Source: Vitellaria paradoxa (Eukaryota; Streptophyta; Magnoliopsida; Ericales; Sapotaceae). From it: 64,000 nt of DNA. The stretch is taken from contig CM034244.1 in NCBI GenBank assembly GCA_019916065.1, positions 32,797,433 to 32,861,432 on the forward strand, in the 5' to 3' direction. The position numbers were made by a program, and so were the translations under genes. Positions 11,309 through 26,300 of this stretch are shown one piece after another. The number at the start of each line of letters is the position of its first letter. Position 1 is the first letter of the stretch. The notes under the pieces were generated by a model, which was given only the letters and a program-made list of their open reading frames with translations, was not told where the DNA came from and searched no databases.

Positions 11309-14300
11309 GAAGCATTTACCCACTTAATAGGTGAGCAAAATGAACTTACACAGGAGCTGGCATCCCAAGGACTGAGTATTGTCTATGATATCGGTGATTC
11401 ATCAATGAAGAAGAGTTTAGTAAATGCACTAGTTGGCACATTAACTGGTTCAGGAAAAAGGAAGAGAGTTGTTAAGGTATGGGTGGTTTCTTATACCTTT
11501 TTCTAACCTGTACTTATTCTTTTTCTATTTTCATTTTATTTGTTTATTTTGAATTTGTCCTTCCCCATTCCTTCCTCCCAAAAAACAAAAAGAAAATATA
11601 ATAAATAAATTCAAAGAATCTGATACGTTAATGATTTATTAATTCTAGCTTTTAGGAGATTCTGAGGTTTTCCAAGAAGGTACCATTGGTGAAAGTCCCA
11701 GTGGAGGGAAAATTAGCACTTATAAGGAGCTTTGCAATTTGGCAAACGAGATGGGGCAGCCTGACTTAATCTATAAGTTCATGGATCTGGCTAATCATCA
11801 GGCATCCCTAAATTCCAAAAGGGGTGCTGCTTTTGGGTTTTCTAAGATTGCCAAGCAAGCAGGAGATGCTTTACAACCACACCTTCGTTCATTGATTCCA
11901 AGGCTTGTTCGCTACCAGTACGATCCTGATAAAAACGTACAGGTATACATCATTGCATGCTCTGGACTAAAATGTATATTGATTAGGCTTTTAAAATCGG
12001 ATGACTTTTCCTGTTTCATCTAGATTTGATTTATTGCATTCAATTCTTTCAAACACAGCAAAGCTTTTAATTCAACTCAACTCGACATGTATTTTGGTCC
12101 GTGCTCAGTAACCCTTTAAACTTAAAAAAAAAAAAAAAAAAAAAAAACAAAACAAGGTAAAGCTGATATTTTTTCTTTAGAATTTGGCATACCATGCTAA
12201 AATAATTGTAATAATATTTTCAGTATGTTCTTTGCTTAATGCTTTGTACTGCTATGCTTTAGGATGCAATGGCACACATCTGGAAATCACTGGTGGCAGA
12301 CTCAAAGAGAACCATTGATGAACACTTGGACCTTATTATCGATGATTTATTGACACAATGTGGTTCTAGGCTTTGGCGTTCTCGTGAGGCTTCCTGTCTT
12401 GCTCTTGCGGATATTATCCAAGGACGGAAATTTGACCAGGTTATTAACTTAATACTTGTTTGTAGACTGAGGCTTCCCTATAGATGAAATGCCTAATTAG
12501 TTAATGATTATGATATGTTGAGAAACTTTAAAGCATAACTTGTGGACCTCACAGGAGTATTACAGTAACACCCAAGCAGCACACGTCATTGGCAACTCTC
12601 ATTGTAGTGTCTCTGTGTATGTGTTTGTGGATTGCTAACACCATTAAAATAGGTAATATTGTATTTGTATGTGTTAGGTTTTGTTAGAAAAATGAAGATT
12701 GCAATTGCTTTTTGCTTGTCAATTTCATGGAGAGAGTGTTTTTATTCTCTATCTGTCTCTCTTTTGGCAAATCGGTTATTAAGGTTTGCATTAGTAAGGT
12801 ATGCATGTAATCTTATGCAAGTGTACATATATTTTTCTAGAATTCATTGGAGATTAAAATCCTAGAATCTTCATTAATCAATACGAAGTCGTTAATAGTT
12901 TCAAACTAAGATGCACAAGCATTTCTGGGAAGAGGTAGACATACATTGGACACGGACACTCGTGAGTCATTCCTCTGATACATAGCCGATTATTTTTTAG
13001 ATCCGAACACTTCAAACACTTGTCTATCAATTACGCTTATATGAAAGACATTGTAAGTATGTTTATAATCATATAATAAAATAATAATTTTGATTTATAT
13101 TTATAAATGTTTAGTCCTTTATTTAGTTATTTATTTATTTATTTTCAAAATTATAATACTGAAAACTTCCAATTTGTTTATGTATGTGTTTCTTGAACAT
13201 AGATATTAGGATTTTGTGTTCACATTTATTTCCAATATGTATAATGTAAAAATGGTTTCTTATGATATAAATAACGATATAGACATATTTATGATTGAGA
13301 AAAAAATAAATCAATATAAATAATAAAGTTATCCCCTCTCTAATTACTTAAGCTTTTGAGACAATTGGTGACTTAATATTGAGATTTATCCCACATTGAT
13401 AAAATATTCTACCTTCTTAACTGGAATAAGATTCCAATAGGCCTCTTTACTTCTTGCCAATTAGTTTTAAGTTGGATGTTTTTACATGGTATTAAAGTTA
13501 GGTTTAGGGGGACTCATTCTCCTTTTACTTCTTAATCTTTCGTTTGTTCTCGTATTCGGTGCACTAGTCTGTTTGTCTCTCCACATGCCAGTGGGGATCA
13601 CATGTGGTGAATATTCAGATTTATCCTATATTAATAAATAATTCATCCCAAACTGGTATAAGATCCTAATGGGTCTCTCCACTTTCTGCCAACTAATTTT
13701 GAGTTGGATGTTTTAACATTTATAATATAATTAATAGATAAATTGTCATCATCATGTATATATATAAAAATATATAATTATTTTTTGACATGTTCTTATC
13801 ATTTTGTGTCCCAGCATTGAAGATTGTGGTGTAGACATACCTATGACTTGTGGCAAAGGAAAAAAAATATTGTTTCTATTTCACGAGACCATCAAAAAGT
13901 TTCCATTTTCTATGAGACTAAAACAAATACTAGTAGAATAATAATTTTAGTTTTTCTAGTACAACATATTAAAACAAACCAAAATAGAATAATATACCAA
14001 AAATAATATGTTGCTTGAATTAATTTATATTTAGATAAATTTCAATTTATGATTCTAAATATTTTTATCTGTTTGTTCTTGTCAAGAATAAGGATTGAAT
14101 GGAATGGCTTTCATAGAGTATCACCGAGTTTATTTATATATATGAACTTTGTAATTTTAGGAAACAATCAATCACACCTCCTATTCTAGGAAGGAATCGA
14201 TCTACACCTATTTCTATATTTATAATTCACCTTATATCATTTAACACTCCCCTCAGGTTGAAGCATATATTTTATAAGTTCCAATCTTGTTACAAATATA

Positions 14301-17300
14301 TCTAACCTAAGGACCCCCGAGTGCTATTGAATAAGTCTGCAAGTTGGTCGTTTAACTTAACATGTCTAGTCTTGATGACATTTTGTAGTATTTTCTTTCT
14401 GACAAAATGACAATCTACTTCAATGTGCTTGGTTCTTTCATGGAATGCTGAATTAGAACCAACGTGTATTGCAGCCTGATTATCACACAACAATTTCATA
14501 GGCTGTGAATGATGAATTCCTAATTCTTCTAATATATTTTGTATCCAGATTAATTCACATAAATGTTTGAGCCATAGCTCTATATTTTGATTCTGCACTG
14601 GACTTGGCAACTAGAGTCCGCTTCTTACTTTTCCAAGGCACCATGTTTCCTTTAATAAAGACACGATAATCAGTATTGAAACGTTATGGTGATCCTGCCT
14701 AATTTGCATGTATATAGCCCTGAATGGAAGTATGACCATGATTTTAATGTAATAGACCTTTCCCCAGTGCTCTCTTTAGTATTGAAACATAATAGTGATC
14801 CTGCCTAATCTGCATTTATATAGCTCTGAATGGAAGTATGACCATGATTCTAATATAACAGACCTTTCCCTGGTACTCCCTTTAAATATCTTAGAACTTT
14901 AATGACTGCATACCAGTGATAAATTTGCTAATCACACTTATAGTGAATGAAATGTCTTGCATTGTCACTGTCAAGTAACTTAATTTACCTACTAATCTCC
15001 GATATTAACTGGAATTTTCTAATTAATCATTCTTATTTGCAATGAGTTTTGTATTAGGGTCTATTGGAGTATCAACCGGTTTTGAGCCCTTCCTCTGTGA
15101 TAGAGAAATACCCTTGTGTGATTTGGCTAACTTACTACCATGAAATACTTTAGTAGCCCCAAATCTTTAGGGTTGAATTTTCTCTAAAGGAAGGGTTTCA
15201 AATCATCAATGTGCTATGTATCTTCGCCAGTGATGACTATGTCATCTACATATATAAGGAGTCGGATCTTCCCATAAGTAGAATGCCCGTAGAGTACGGA
15301 ATGATCAATTCTGCATTGGGCTAGGCCGAAATTTGTCAACATAGTGTTGAATTTGCCAAACCATGCGCGAAGAGATTGTTTGAGACCATACAAGGACTTC
15401 TTGAGCATGTACACTAGCCCAGACTTCCCTTAAGTAGTATACCCAAGAGGTTTCTCCATATGGACTTTTTCTTCCAGATCAAACTGTAAGAAGGAATTTT
15501 TAATATCTAACTAGTGAAGAGAGTAGTCGTAGGAGCCACCGACGAGTGAAACAAATGGACAAAAGTGATCTTAGCAACGAGAGCAAAAGTATCAGAAAAA
15601 TGTAAGTCACACACTTTTGTATATCCTTTGGCAACCAATCATGCTTGCAACCAATTACGAGAGCCATCAGGTTCCACTTTAACAGTATAGAACTAGTGGC
15701 AACCAACAGTTGACTTTCTAGGAGGAAGATGGACCAAGTTCAAAGTATTATTGGCTCGAAGGGTAGACATCTCATTTTCCATTGTAGAGAGCTAGCTAAA
15801 TTGAGAAGAGAGTTTCATGCAAATAGTTAGGGATAGAAATAGATGATATTGAAGAAACATAGGTATGGTAAGATGGAGATAAGGCATGGTAGGAAGCATT
15901 GTTAGAGATAGCATGGGGAAGTATAAGTACATTTACCTTTTCATTAAGCAATGGATAGGTGGTAGTTGCCCAGCATCTGGAGACTTTGGAGAAGGTAGTG
16001 GAGTGGTAGAAGTAGTAGGAGGTTCAGCTACCTTGTGTCTGGTGTAAACATGCAAGTCAGAACAATCTAATTGCCTAAAAGTGGATGGATGATCTGTAAG
16101 GTAACTAGGAATACAGGCCGGAAGGATTGGTAAAGGAAGACTCTCTTTCAAAGAAGATGGGGATTAAGATTTACCTAAGAAACCCTCCCACTTGCAGGCT
16201 TTGCAGCTTCTTTAGTCGTCTTCTTCAAACTCTTCGGTCGCTATTCCTGTTTCACTGGTACACACTATAGTCTTCTAAAAGCTGAATCCGGAAGAACACG
16301 AACTGACAAAGTTGTTTGCTTAATTGCGATTTGGAACTAGAAGGCTTCAATGATTCAATTCTTCGCCGTTCGCTCAATCTCGATTGGGAATTGGGAGGCT
16401 TCAATGATTCAGTTATCATTTTTATTTCTTTCACAATTTTTGATTTTTCACAAGACCCAAATGTGGTACTTCTTGAATCCTTTCTAGGTTTCAGACTTAG
16501 GGTAAAAATTAAAGTTTTTTCCCCCCTGAATCTCTGTTGAAAGATCAGAGGATCGAACTTTTTCTTTTCAGATGCTATTTATGTTTTCTACCTTTTTTGG
16601 TTGATTTCTCTATCAAGAACTGCTGTAACGCTGGTGTAATGTGGCCATAACGCACATTATGGTGTGGTTGTTGCCACACACCTTATAACATGGCTGTAAA
16701 AGTCTTGGTGGTTGGCGATTCCGTTATGTAACGGTGTTTTTTAACACCATGCGTCCATGATTATCTCGAGAGGCATGTCCATTCATGGCCCTAGTCTAAT
16801 AAGTAGTTATAGCAGATCGGGCAGAATCAACTTCAACCGAAGGAGAAGGATTCTGAGAAGCAACCATAAAGGCCTGTGAGTAGACCTTGGCAAGGGATGG
16901 AAGAGAAGTCTCACCAAGAATTTGTACCTTAACAAACTCGAATTTGAGATTAAGAACAGTAAGAAATTTTAGTACAACCATACGTTCCCCTTGCTTCTAC
17001 ATCTCTTGAATATTAGTAGATAGGGGCTGAAAGAAGTTCAACTTTTCATACATTTTCTTCAAGGCTGTGAAGTGTTCAATAATATGCTTACCAAATTGTT
17101 GGAATAAACGTGCATCATGAACCTCCATAGAATTCCATAATAAAATTACGATATACACATCATCTTGAACGCAAAACTCTTAAGCCCCCGTTTGGTAATG
17201 TTTTTGTTTTTTATTTTTTGTTTTCAAAATTTTGTAAACTGGTTACAGAAAAATGTAAACAAAAAGAAGTGTTTTCACTTTATTGTTGTTGTTGGCTTTT

Positions 17301-20300
17301 TTTTTGGCTATAAACATTTTGCCAATTTGATACTTTGTCCATTTTTGTTGCATCATATTAAAATGAATTATTTTATTCAAATATTTTACTAAACTAAAAT
17401 CATTTTTAAGAAATAATTAATTAAATTAATTTAATTAATGTGAAATATATTTTATTTAATTATTTTTAATAAATAATAAAATAAAATTAATTAATTTAAC
17501 TTAAATTTAGTAATAAATTTATTTTAATTAATATTAAATTTATTTATTAAATTATTTTTATAAATATCTCAATTAATTTAATTTAATAATTAATTAATTT
17601 TATTTTATTTATTTAATGTGAAATATATTTTATTAAATTAGTTTTAATAAATAATATAATCAAATTAATTTAATTTAATAATTAGTTTATTTAATATGAA
17701 ATATATTTTATAAAATTATTTTTAACAAATATCATAATTAAATTATTTAAATTGTTATGAAATACATTAGTCAATGTTTTTAATAAATAATATAATTAAG
17801 TTATAATTAATATATTTTATATTTACTGAATTAAATGATTTAATAATTATATTTTATTCATTTTTAATAAATAATTTAATTGATTAATTTAATAAATTAA
17901 ATTAATATGAAATATATTTTATTAAATTCAATTAATTTTTTAAAAACTAATAAAATTAAATATTTTATGAAAGTAAAAAATTAATAATTGTAATCAATAT
18001 TGCATTTGCAGACGCAGTTTCAGTTTTCATTTCAGGAAAAAAAAAAAAAAAAGACAGTTGAAAACAATAAAAGAGAAAACATAAATAGAATAATGATAGC
18101 ATTACTAAATGGCCTCTAAGTAACAGCAGTTGTTGCCAATGCAGTTTCAACAAAATGTTTATGTTTACCACGACATGTCAAGGCAATGCTGACTACCTTT
18201 GACCATTGAGGAAAATTCTTTCCTTTGAGCTTTCAAGTGGTCAGATGATGAGGCCAAGACATTACCTTGGAATCAACTGGGAGGGCACTTGAAACAATAC
18301 TCATTTCTGAGGCGATTAGAGGTAAGAAATTCTAAGCTTGAAGAACTTGGAGTGTCCTGGACTAGTTGTGTCCTAGAGTGTTACTAGAGATTGGATGCTG
18401 CCAGAAAGTGTACCGAGAAGGTCGCTTAAGTGAGGCGATGTCGATGGTTGGTGGGTGGTGGCGGTGAGAGGTTTGAGCCACGCTCCCTTAATCGCTGGTG
18501 ATAGGCGTGAGAGTAGATTTCACTCTTGCATTGCCGGTGGCGCATCGGCAGGTGGAGTTGGCTTTGAGGGTGGCCGTGGTGGTCGAACCTTCATTGGGGA
18601 ATGGCGACACTAGTAGGAGTTGGTACTTGTTGGAAAGAATAGCTGAGAGAAGATAGGTGATGAAGAAAGCTTGCTGGTGACTGGTTTTGACCTAGAGAGG
18701 TAATAGTTGTGCTTGGTTGAGCTTGATATGGCTTGCGACACCTGAGAAGTGGTCGCCAGTGACCAGGAAAGCCTTTGATGGTTTATTGGACAGTAACAGA
18801 AGGATCTAGGGTTTCTGGGCGATGAAGAATAATGCTATGTCAAGAAGCCAAGAACACATATGAAGAGGGCCCTCAACTTTAAAACCTAGGTTTTAAGATT
18901 GCGGCACTTGAGAAGTGTTTGCAGGTGACCAAGAAAGCCTTTGATGGTTTATTGGACAGTAACAGAGGGATCTAGGGTTTCCGGGCAATGAAGAATAATG
19001 TTAGGATCATTGCTCTGATACCATGTCAAGAAGTTAATAACATACAAGAAGAGGGGCCTCAACTTTAAAACCTAGGTTTTAAGGTGAGGGAAATTCAACT
19101 CTTACATGAGAGAAATAACTTTTCTCATGGGCCGACTTGGGACAAATTCTAATAGCCCTTTCATGCTGGCCTGAATGGACATAGGTTTAGTGTGGATTAT
19201 GCTGATGCCTAGTTGAAAATCCACTCTAATACCATGTCAAGAATAATGATTGAACAAAATGGCTTCCCACTGTAGGGTATCACTGGGTCTATTTATATAC
19301 ATGAACTTTACAATTTTGAGAAACAATCAATCACAGTTTCTATATTTACAATTCAGCTCATTATCTTTAACAGTTCTATTTTTGAAACTTTCCAAAACAT
19401 TCTGAAACATTTCTAAATTGTTCATGTTTCTGTGCTAATTAAAACGCCCTATTGAAATGAGATCTATGAGTGTTTCCGTATGTGTATTTGTGCTTCTTAG
19501 GTTTCAAAGTTCCTTTTGTTCTCTCATGCCCCTTGTCAATTACCAACTGTAATAGTAGCACTAGATGCCCAAAATACTTTGGGTGTACTTATGATATTTA
19601 TTAAAGCATCCAACTCAAAATTAGTTGGCAATGTGTGGAGAGACCTTATTTAGTTCCTATAATAGTTTAGGAGACTGGATTTTATTGATGTGGGATACAT
19701 TCCATTACATCCATTCATATGCGACCCCCACCCCCATGTGAAGAGCCATACCTGTGCACCGAATATGAGATATACACAATTGAGAGTTTCAAGTGTGAGT
19801 GCTCTTGAAACCTAGCTCTAAGACCATATTAGAATACAACTCAAAGTGAATTAATGACACTTGATTTTATCGGTGTGGGATATATTCCAACAATACTAAT
19901 GACACTTGCTACGTCTTATTCGACAATGCTTGAACTACCATGCTTCAAGTGAAATGATTGCTTGAAATTTTTGGATGGTTCACGGTGGTTAGGAGTAATT
20001 AGGCTTTTGTTTTTCCCAAAAATGACCATTCTCACATATCTTTTGGGGGGGAAATTTAAAAAAAGTTGTGCTAGAATGGTTGTCAACAATGTCAGAGAAG
20101 AAAAAATATCTTAATTTTTTTTTGATGAATATCTTAAATTTTAGCACATTTTACAGAAATTTATTGTATGTTTTGTGAATCCCGTTAGAAATGTCTGCTT
20201 GTTTCATTATGCATCAAAAGAATCGACTTTGAAGTTTTCTCCTTCTTTCACTCTATCTCATCAAATGTTCTGTCTTTTACATACCACGAACCAAATGGGG

Positions 20301-23300
20301 ATAAAAGGAATGAAGCAGATGAAAGAATGCAAGGAAGTGTAAGATATGATTGGTAACATCAAGGAAAAAGTTAAAAAAGAAAAAAAAAAAACTTATTTAA
20401 GTATTCATGAATGCATTACCCACATGCTTTAACCTGTGAATGTTATTCATAAAATTCCAATGATCATTTCAAAGGTACAAATTTTTGTTTTGTTTCCATT
20501 AAAATGGCAAAACCCTGTTAATTTCTAGGAAACTAAAATGCAAATCAATTTGATATCAAACTTCCATTTTTTATGTTGAGATGCATCAAAACAATAGGTT
20601 GTGTAGATATAACTTGGTTCTTGATAATTTTTTTTGTTTTTTTAAATCAATTCTTATCATTGTTAAATTTGTTTGATATATATTATTGGTCTCATTTCCT
20701 AAAAGCTCAAGGTTTAGGTACAATTGGTGATTTAACATGGTTTCAAATCTCTAGTTCTAGGAGGTCCTTTGTTCAAGTCTTGTGATTGTCTTTATTACCC
20801 TTTTATTTTGTGCTCTTTTTTGTTTCGATTGTTGCCCCTGCTTTAGTTTCTTCCTTTCTGTACTTCACGTGCAAGACCTGCAAGTGAGGGAGAGAGTGTT
20901 TACTTGATAGACATTATTGGACCGATTTCCTAAAAAGCTTAAGCTTTTGGGACACTTTGTGGCTTAACAATTATTGTAACTGTTGTTGTTTGGTAAAATT
21001 TTAAACCTTACTTTGTTTGGATCTTGTGCACATTTAGAATCTTATACGCTGGCAGTTTGATGGTACATAATAATTCATGTATGCGTTACCATTTATTTTT
21101 TTAGTCTACACCGTTCCTTTGTGGATCAAACTTTTGTTAAGTACATTTTTTTAGTTTATGATTCCAAATAATGCTATATTATGTTTCTGTTATGTTTCCA
21201 AAGTGTTTCTAAAATGTTTCTGTTTCTGTGTTAAGACAAACAACACGGTGTATCAAAATTTTGGTCTGTGCTCATTTATTTAGTTAGTTGGTTTATGGTA
21301 TGAACTAACATGTTTTGTGACACTTTGTGCATTTTTCATGGATTGTTGTATACAGGTAGGGAAGCATTTAAAACGAATATGGATAGCTGCATTTCGTGCT
21401 ATGGATGACATAAAGGAGACCGTAAGAAATTCTGGTGACAGGTTATGCCGTGCTGTTACTTCATTAACAAAGAGGCTATGTGATGTCTCCCTGACAGAAA
21501 CTTCAAGTGCAAGACAAGCAATGGATATTGTTTTGCCTTTGTTGCTTACAGAAGGCATAATGAGTAAAGTTGACAATATTCGCAAGGCATCCATTGCAAT
21601 GGTTATGAAACTTGCAAAGGTTAACATTCTGCCATATTTTAGTATTGCATTGTGTAAACATTCTGGAATTGAATGGAATAACTTGATTTCATTATGTTTG
21701 TCCAGTTCATCAAATCTTTGCGTGTGTGTTTGTCCTTCCCTCAAAAACTTCTCTTCCCCACATTTCTCTCCTTTTTGTCGAGAGTGTCATGTGGTTGGCC
21801 AACATATTAATGAATTATGTAGTCATTTTACAAATGTTTGGAAATGTGACAAAGATCCAATTTTACATGATGAAGGTCTGTGTCCTTTGGTGAATGATGC
21901 TGAGGTATTATGTGCCTTATTTTCAGGGTGCAGGAATTGCAATTCGTTCGCATTTAACTGATTTGGTTTGTTGCATGCTGGAAAGCTTATCTAGCCTTGA
22001 AGACCAGGGGCTCAATTATGTTGAGGTATAACTGATGTTGTGTGCCATGCTACTATTATAGTTATCATCCTTAATTTCTCAAATACTTGGACATTTTGAG
22101 GTCTTATAATGAAAGCTTTTGTGCTAACAACCCCCCCCCCCCCCAAAAAAAAAAAACCAAAAAAAAAAAAAAAAAAAAGAAGAAGAAGAAGAAGAAGAAG
22201 AAGAAGGAGAAAAAAAACACCACACACCCTCACCCCGTTGTTATATTGATATAAATTGATGTTTTCTTTTCTTTTATTCACAGCTGCATGCAGCAAGAGA
22301 AAAAAAAACACCACACACCCTCACCCCATTGTTATATTGATATAAATTGATGTTTTCTTTTCTTTTCTTTTATTCACAGCTGCATGCAGCAAGTGTTGGA
22401 ATACAGGCGGAGAAACTTGAAAATTTGCGAATATCAATTGCCAAAGGCTCTCCAATGTGGGAAACCCTTGACCGTTGTATAGATGTCGTGGATGCCCAAT
22501 CGTTGGAGCTGTTGATTCCTCGTCTTGCTCAGTTGGTTCGATCTGGGGTAGGCTTGAACACTAGGTATGTTGTAATAGCCAATACTTGATTAATATTTTT
22601 GTAGAATATTGGGGTTCAATACACTTGGCACCTTTGTAATTTCCACTATTTCACTTAAGGACCTCATTTTTTAATTGTAACAGTAAACCATTACAATTAT
22701 TGTCAAGTTGCAGTGTCAAGCCCGCATTACAAATCAATTTTAAAAGACGGCTTTGGGCCTTTATATATATATATATATATATATTAGTTGACTGAGACTA
22801 AAGTCATTGTATGAAACAAAGGCTTTTGTTTTGCCAAAGGTCGAAATCATTGTTTCAAACAACTACATTGGTGCATGGGTTATGGAATTGTTTTTTTGAC
22901 GAGTGGGTGAAGGAATTTTGCAAAAATTGTGCATACTTGGGGCAAAAGCCTCAAAATTGGTATGGTTAAATCATATATTGGATGAACTTGGTGTCTCACA
23001 TCAATCTTCTATGGAATTCTTGTGTGATAATCAAGCGGCATGCACATTGCCTCAAATCCAGTATTTCATGAAAGGACAAAATACTTTTTTTTTTGATAGG
23101 TTGAAAGGACTAAACACATTGAGGTAGATCGTCATTTTGTACTGAAAAAAAACATGTCCATAATGCGCTGAAGGTTGTCATGTGAAACATATGACATTTA
23201 TTCTCCAGCTTTAGGGGAGTGTTAAGAACAAATATTGGTAGCATAGGAATTGTAGATATTTAGGAGAGATTCTAGAATGTCTATTATTCTATTATCTTTT

Positions 23301-26300
23301 GTAATCCTTACTATTACTTACAATTCTCTCAAATATAAATAGAGATACATGGCCCTCATTCAAGGTGTCCAGTTTTCCCAAACTCTCTGTAACCTAACAC
23401 AAGTAATAGGCTTGTTACTTAGTTGTTTTGTTATGTAGATGAACGCAGATGATCCTAATTTTACTGATGTGGTCTTTGATCTTGTGCCCTGACAGGGTTG
23501 GTGTAGCAAGCTTTATTAGCTTGTTAGTTCAAAAAGTTGGCGTTGATATTAAACCATTTACAACCATGCTACTGAAGTATTTGTTTCCAGTCATTAAGGA
23601 GGAGAAAAGTGCTTCATCAAAGCGTGCTTTTGCGAATGCTTGTGCAATGGTTTTAAAGTATGCAGCTCCCTCTCAGGCCCAAAAGTTAATAGAAGATACA
23701 TCGGCCTTGCATACTGGTGACAGAAACGCTCAGATTTCTTGTGCAATTTTGCTGAAAAGCTATTCATCAATTGCATCGGACATATTGAGTGGATATCATG
23801 CTGTAATTGTTCCTGTTATTTTTGTTTCAAGGTCAGACACTTCTTTTGCTTGTTGCTATTTTAACATGTTTCTCAGGTTATCATCTGGATGATGGAAATA
23901 TCGATGTCTATTTTAATTGTATAGACCTTATAAAAATAAAAAATGTTATAATGACATTCAAGTTAAACTCAAGGAGTAAACTTTCGATCTAGTAGGGTGT
24001 TTCGGTTAACATGGAAATGGTACCTTTTTGAAACTTTTTGGAAATGTTGTCAGAATGGCACAAAAGTATTTAGAGTATCTAGAAATATTTATAAATATTT
24101 ATTGAAATCCATCTAAATGTACAAAAGCTTAGTAATAAAATAATTAAACAACTTATTGTGTTGCTCTTTTTGGTAACACAATAATCAGTAATAATTATAG
24201 AAAAGCTTAGTAACAAAATAACTGAAAAACTTTTGTATTAAAATATTAACCATCTCATTTTAAAACTCAAGTTGTTAGGAAGACGGAAAATTTAACTACT
24301 TAATATTATTAATTTACTCCCGACATGCCCCTCATGTGCAATTATTTGACAGGGCAAAGGGTCAAACAAGTATGACTATCGAATTTTGGATTGGTAGTGA
24401 GATTTGAGCTTGTTGCTCTGATACAATGTCAAACTATTAACCACAATTTCACCTAAAAGTTCAAATTGTTAGAGAGATGGGCAATTTTACTATCCATATT
24501 ATTATTTTATACTTTCAACAAAAACAAAGCATAATAAAAAAAAAATTGAAAGACCTTAAAAAAAGATAAGCAATCTTTATTTTGCAAAAAGGATGCATAA
24601 AGACAAAAATGATGGGAAATGAGAAGAGATAAGGAGAAACAGACAAAACTTAAATTGGAAAAATAAAACCCAAGAATTTAATTAATAAAAAAAGAACAGA
24701 GTTGAAAAATAAATAGATTCTTAAAATAATTAATTAATTGGATAAAAGAAAAGGGGGAAATGCAGTTGAATGATTTAATATTTAATAAGACAAAAAGAGT
24801 GTAAATCTCATGTGGGTCTGGCTTGAAATCTACCATTTTCCAAATTTTTGCTGCTTTGATTTTTACTTTTTCTTCGGCTACTTTAGGCCTATATTCCCTG
24901 CTCATTTTAATGCAATGTGTTCTACATTATGCGGCATACCAAATTCTTTGTTCATGTTCAGCTGACCAAGATAATTGATGTTCCTGGTAATGTGATTCAA
25001 AACATCTAAGTGGGCCACCAATTTCAGAAGTCACACCAATGACTTTTCTTCCTACTTCCAACTCAGGAATTTTGGAAACATGCTTTGTGGCACCAATATT
25101 CGTAAACTAAACATCTAGCAATATATGTGAGCAATAGCTTATTGATTCAAAGCCTTAAAGCTTACCATCAACCTTTGCCCTGTGAGTCCATGTTGGAATT
25201 CTCAGATATTCTGCTTATTCTATCTGTGGGATTGTTTCTTAAAGAGGTTTAATGTAGATTTGTGGACTTGACATAAGTACTGCACTTCTAGATTACGAAG
25301 AGAAGAAGAATTACCACATAATGAATATATGCTAGACCTAGGGTGGAAACGAATTGAGCTATTCACGAGCTATTCAAGCTCTGCTCGAAAAAAACTCAGC
25401 TCGAGCTTGGTTCGTGAAATGAGCTTGAATCGGGGTTGATTTATGGCTCGTTTAGTTTTAAGCTTGAGCTTGAGCCTAAAAAAGCTCGGCTCGAAAGCTC
25501 GCGAGCAGGCTAGATAAAATAGAAAATAAATATTTTTAATAATATTTTTTATTTTTTAATAATATTTTTATTATATTTTTATAATATTTTATTTATTATA
25601 TTTTAAACTAAAACGACGTTGTTTTGGTTTAATCGATTTATTCGCGAGTCGAGCTTGAGTCTATATAAAAGTTCGAGCTCGAGCTCGATTCAGAAAGCTC
25701 GAGCTGGGCTTGAACAAGTTAAAGTTCGGCTCGATTCGGCTCGTTTCCACCCCTAGCTAGACCTAATAGTAGTCTTGCATAATTAACTAAAGATCTTGTT
25801 AATAAAGATTACAAACATATCCGCCTTTTAAAAAATAAATAAAACTGAACCTCAAACAATGCAACGTCTTTTTTGACAAAATACACAGTGCTGGATAAGA
25901 CTCATCACAGATTTGACGTAAGAATGAAATGCCTCTCTCTCTTGCTCCCCCCCCCTCTTTAGGAAACACGCTAAATCTTGATGTTTATTTTGCATATGTG
26001 GAAAACGTTTTCTACAATGATCCAGAATGGTTAAAAGCTTGATTGAAAATTATTTAATGATCCAATTTCTGGTATGGATGTATGGAAACATTTTTTTTTT
26101 TTTGGCTGTTATGTTTCCATTGATCTTGAAACTGATATGTTAAACGAGACCAAAATTTTCGTGTAGATTTGAAGATGACAAGAATGTTTCTAGTTTGTTT
26201 GAGGAATTGTGGGAAGAAAATATGAGCAGTGAACGGGTCACCCTTCAATTGTTTATGGGAGAAATTATATCTCTTATTTGTGAGGGAATTATGTCATCAT

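Larger units (their letters stand above)
14080..19372 (-). mobile_element. Ty1/copia element B, degenerate, with LTRs and 5-bp TSD
   Basis: LTRs are 14080-14246 (3') and 19235-19372 (5', about 30 nt shorter by an internal deletion). Both begin TGTCAAGAATAA and end TTTAACA in plus orientation. The target duplication is GTTCT (14075-14079, 19373-19377). The minus-strand PBS TGGTATTAGAGTGG (19221-19234) and the polypurine tract CTGAGGGGAG (about 14247-14256) fit a copia element. Coding remnants in order are gag, then RT and RNase H; most of integrase is gone. It sits in an ECM29 intron, antisense to the gene. Confidence 0.88.

Noticed and set aside
22012..22314. 100-residue minus-strand ORF rich in Leu and Phe
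   Set aside because: It is the translation of C, A and AAG simple repeats in an ECM29 intron.
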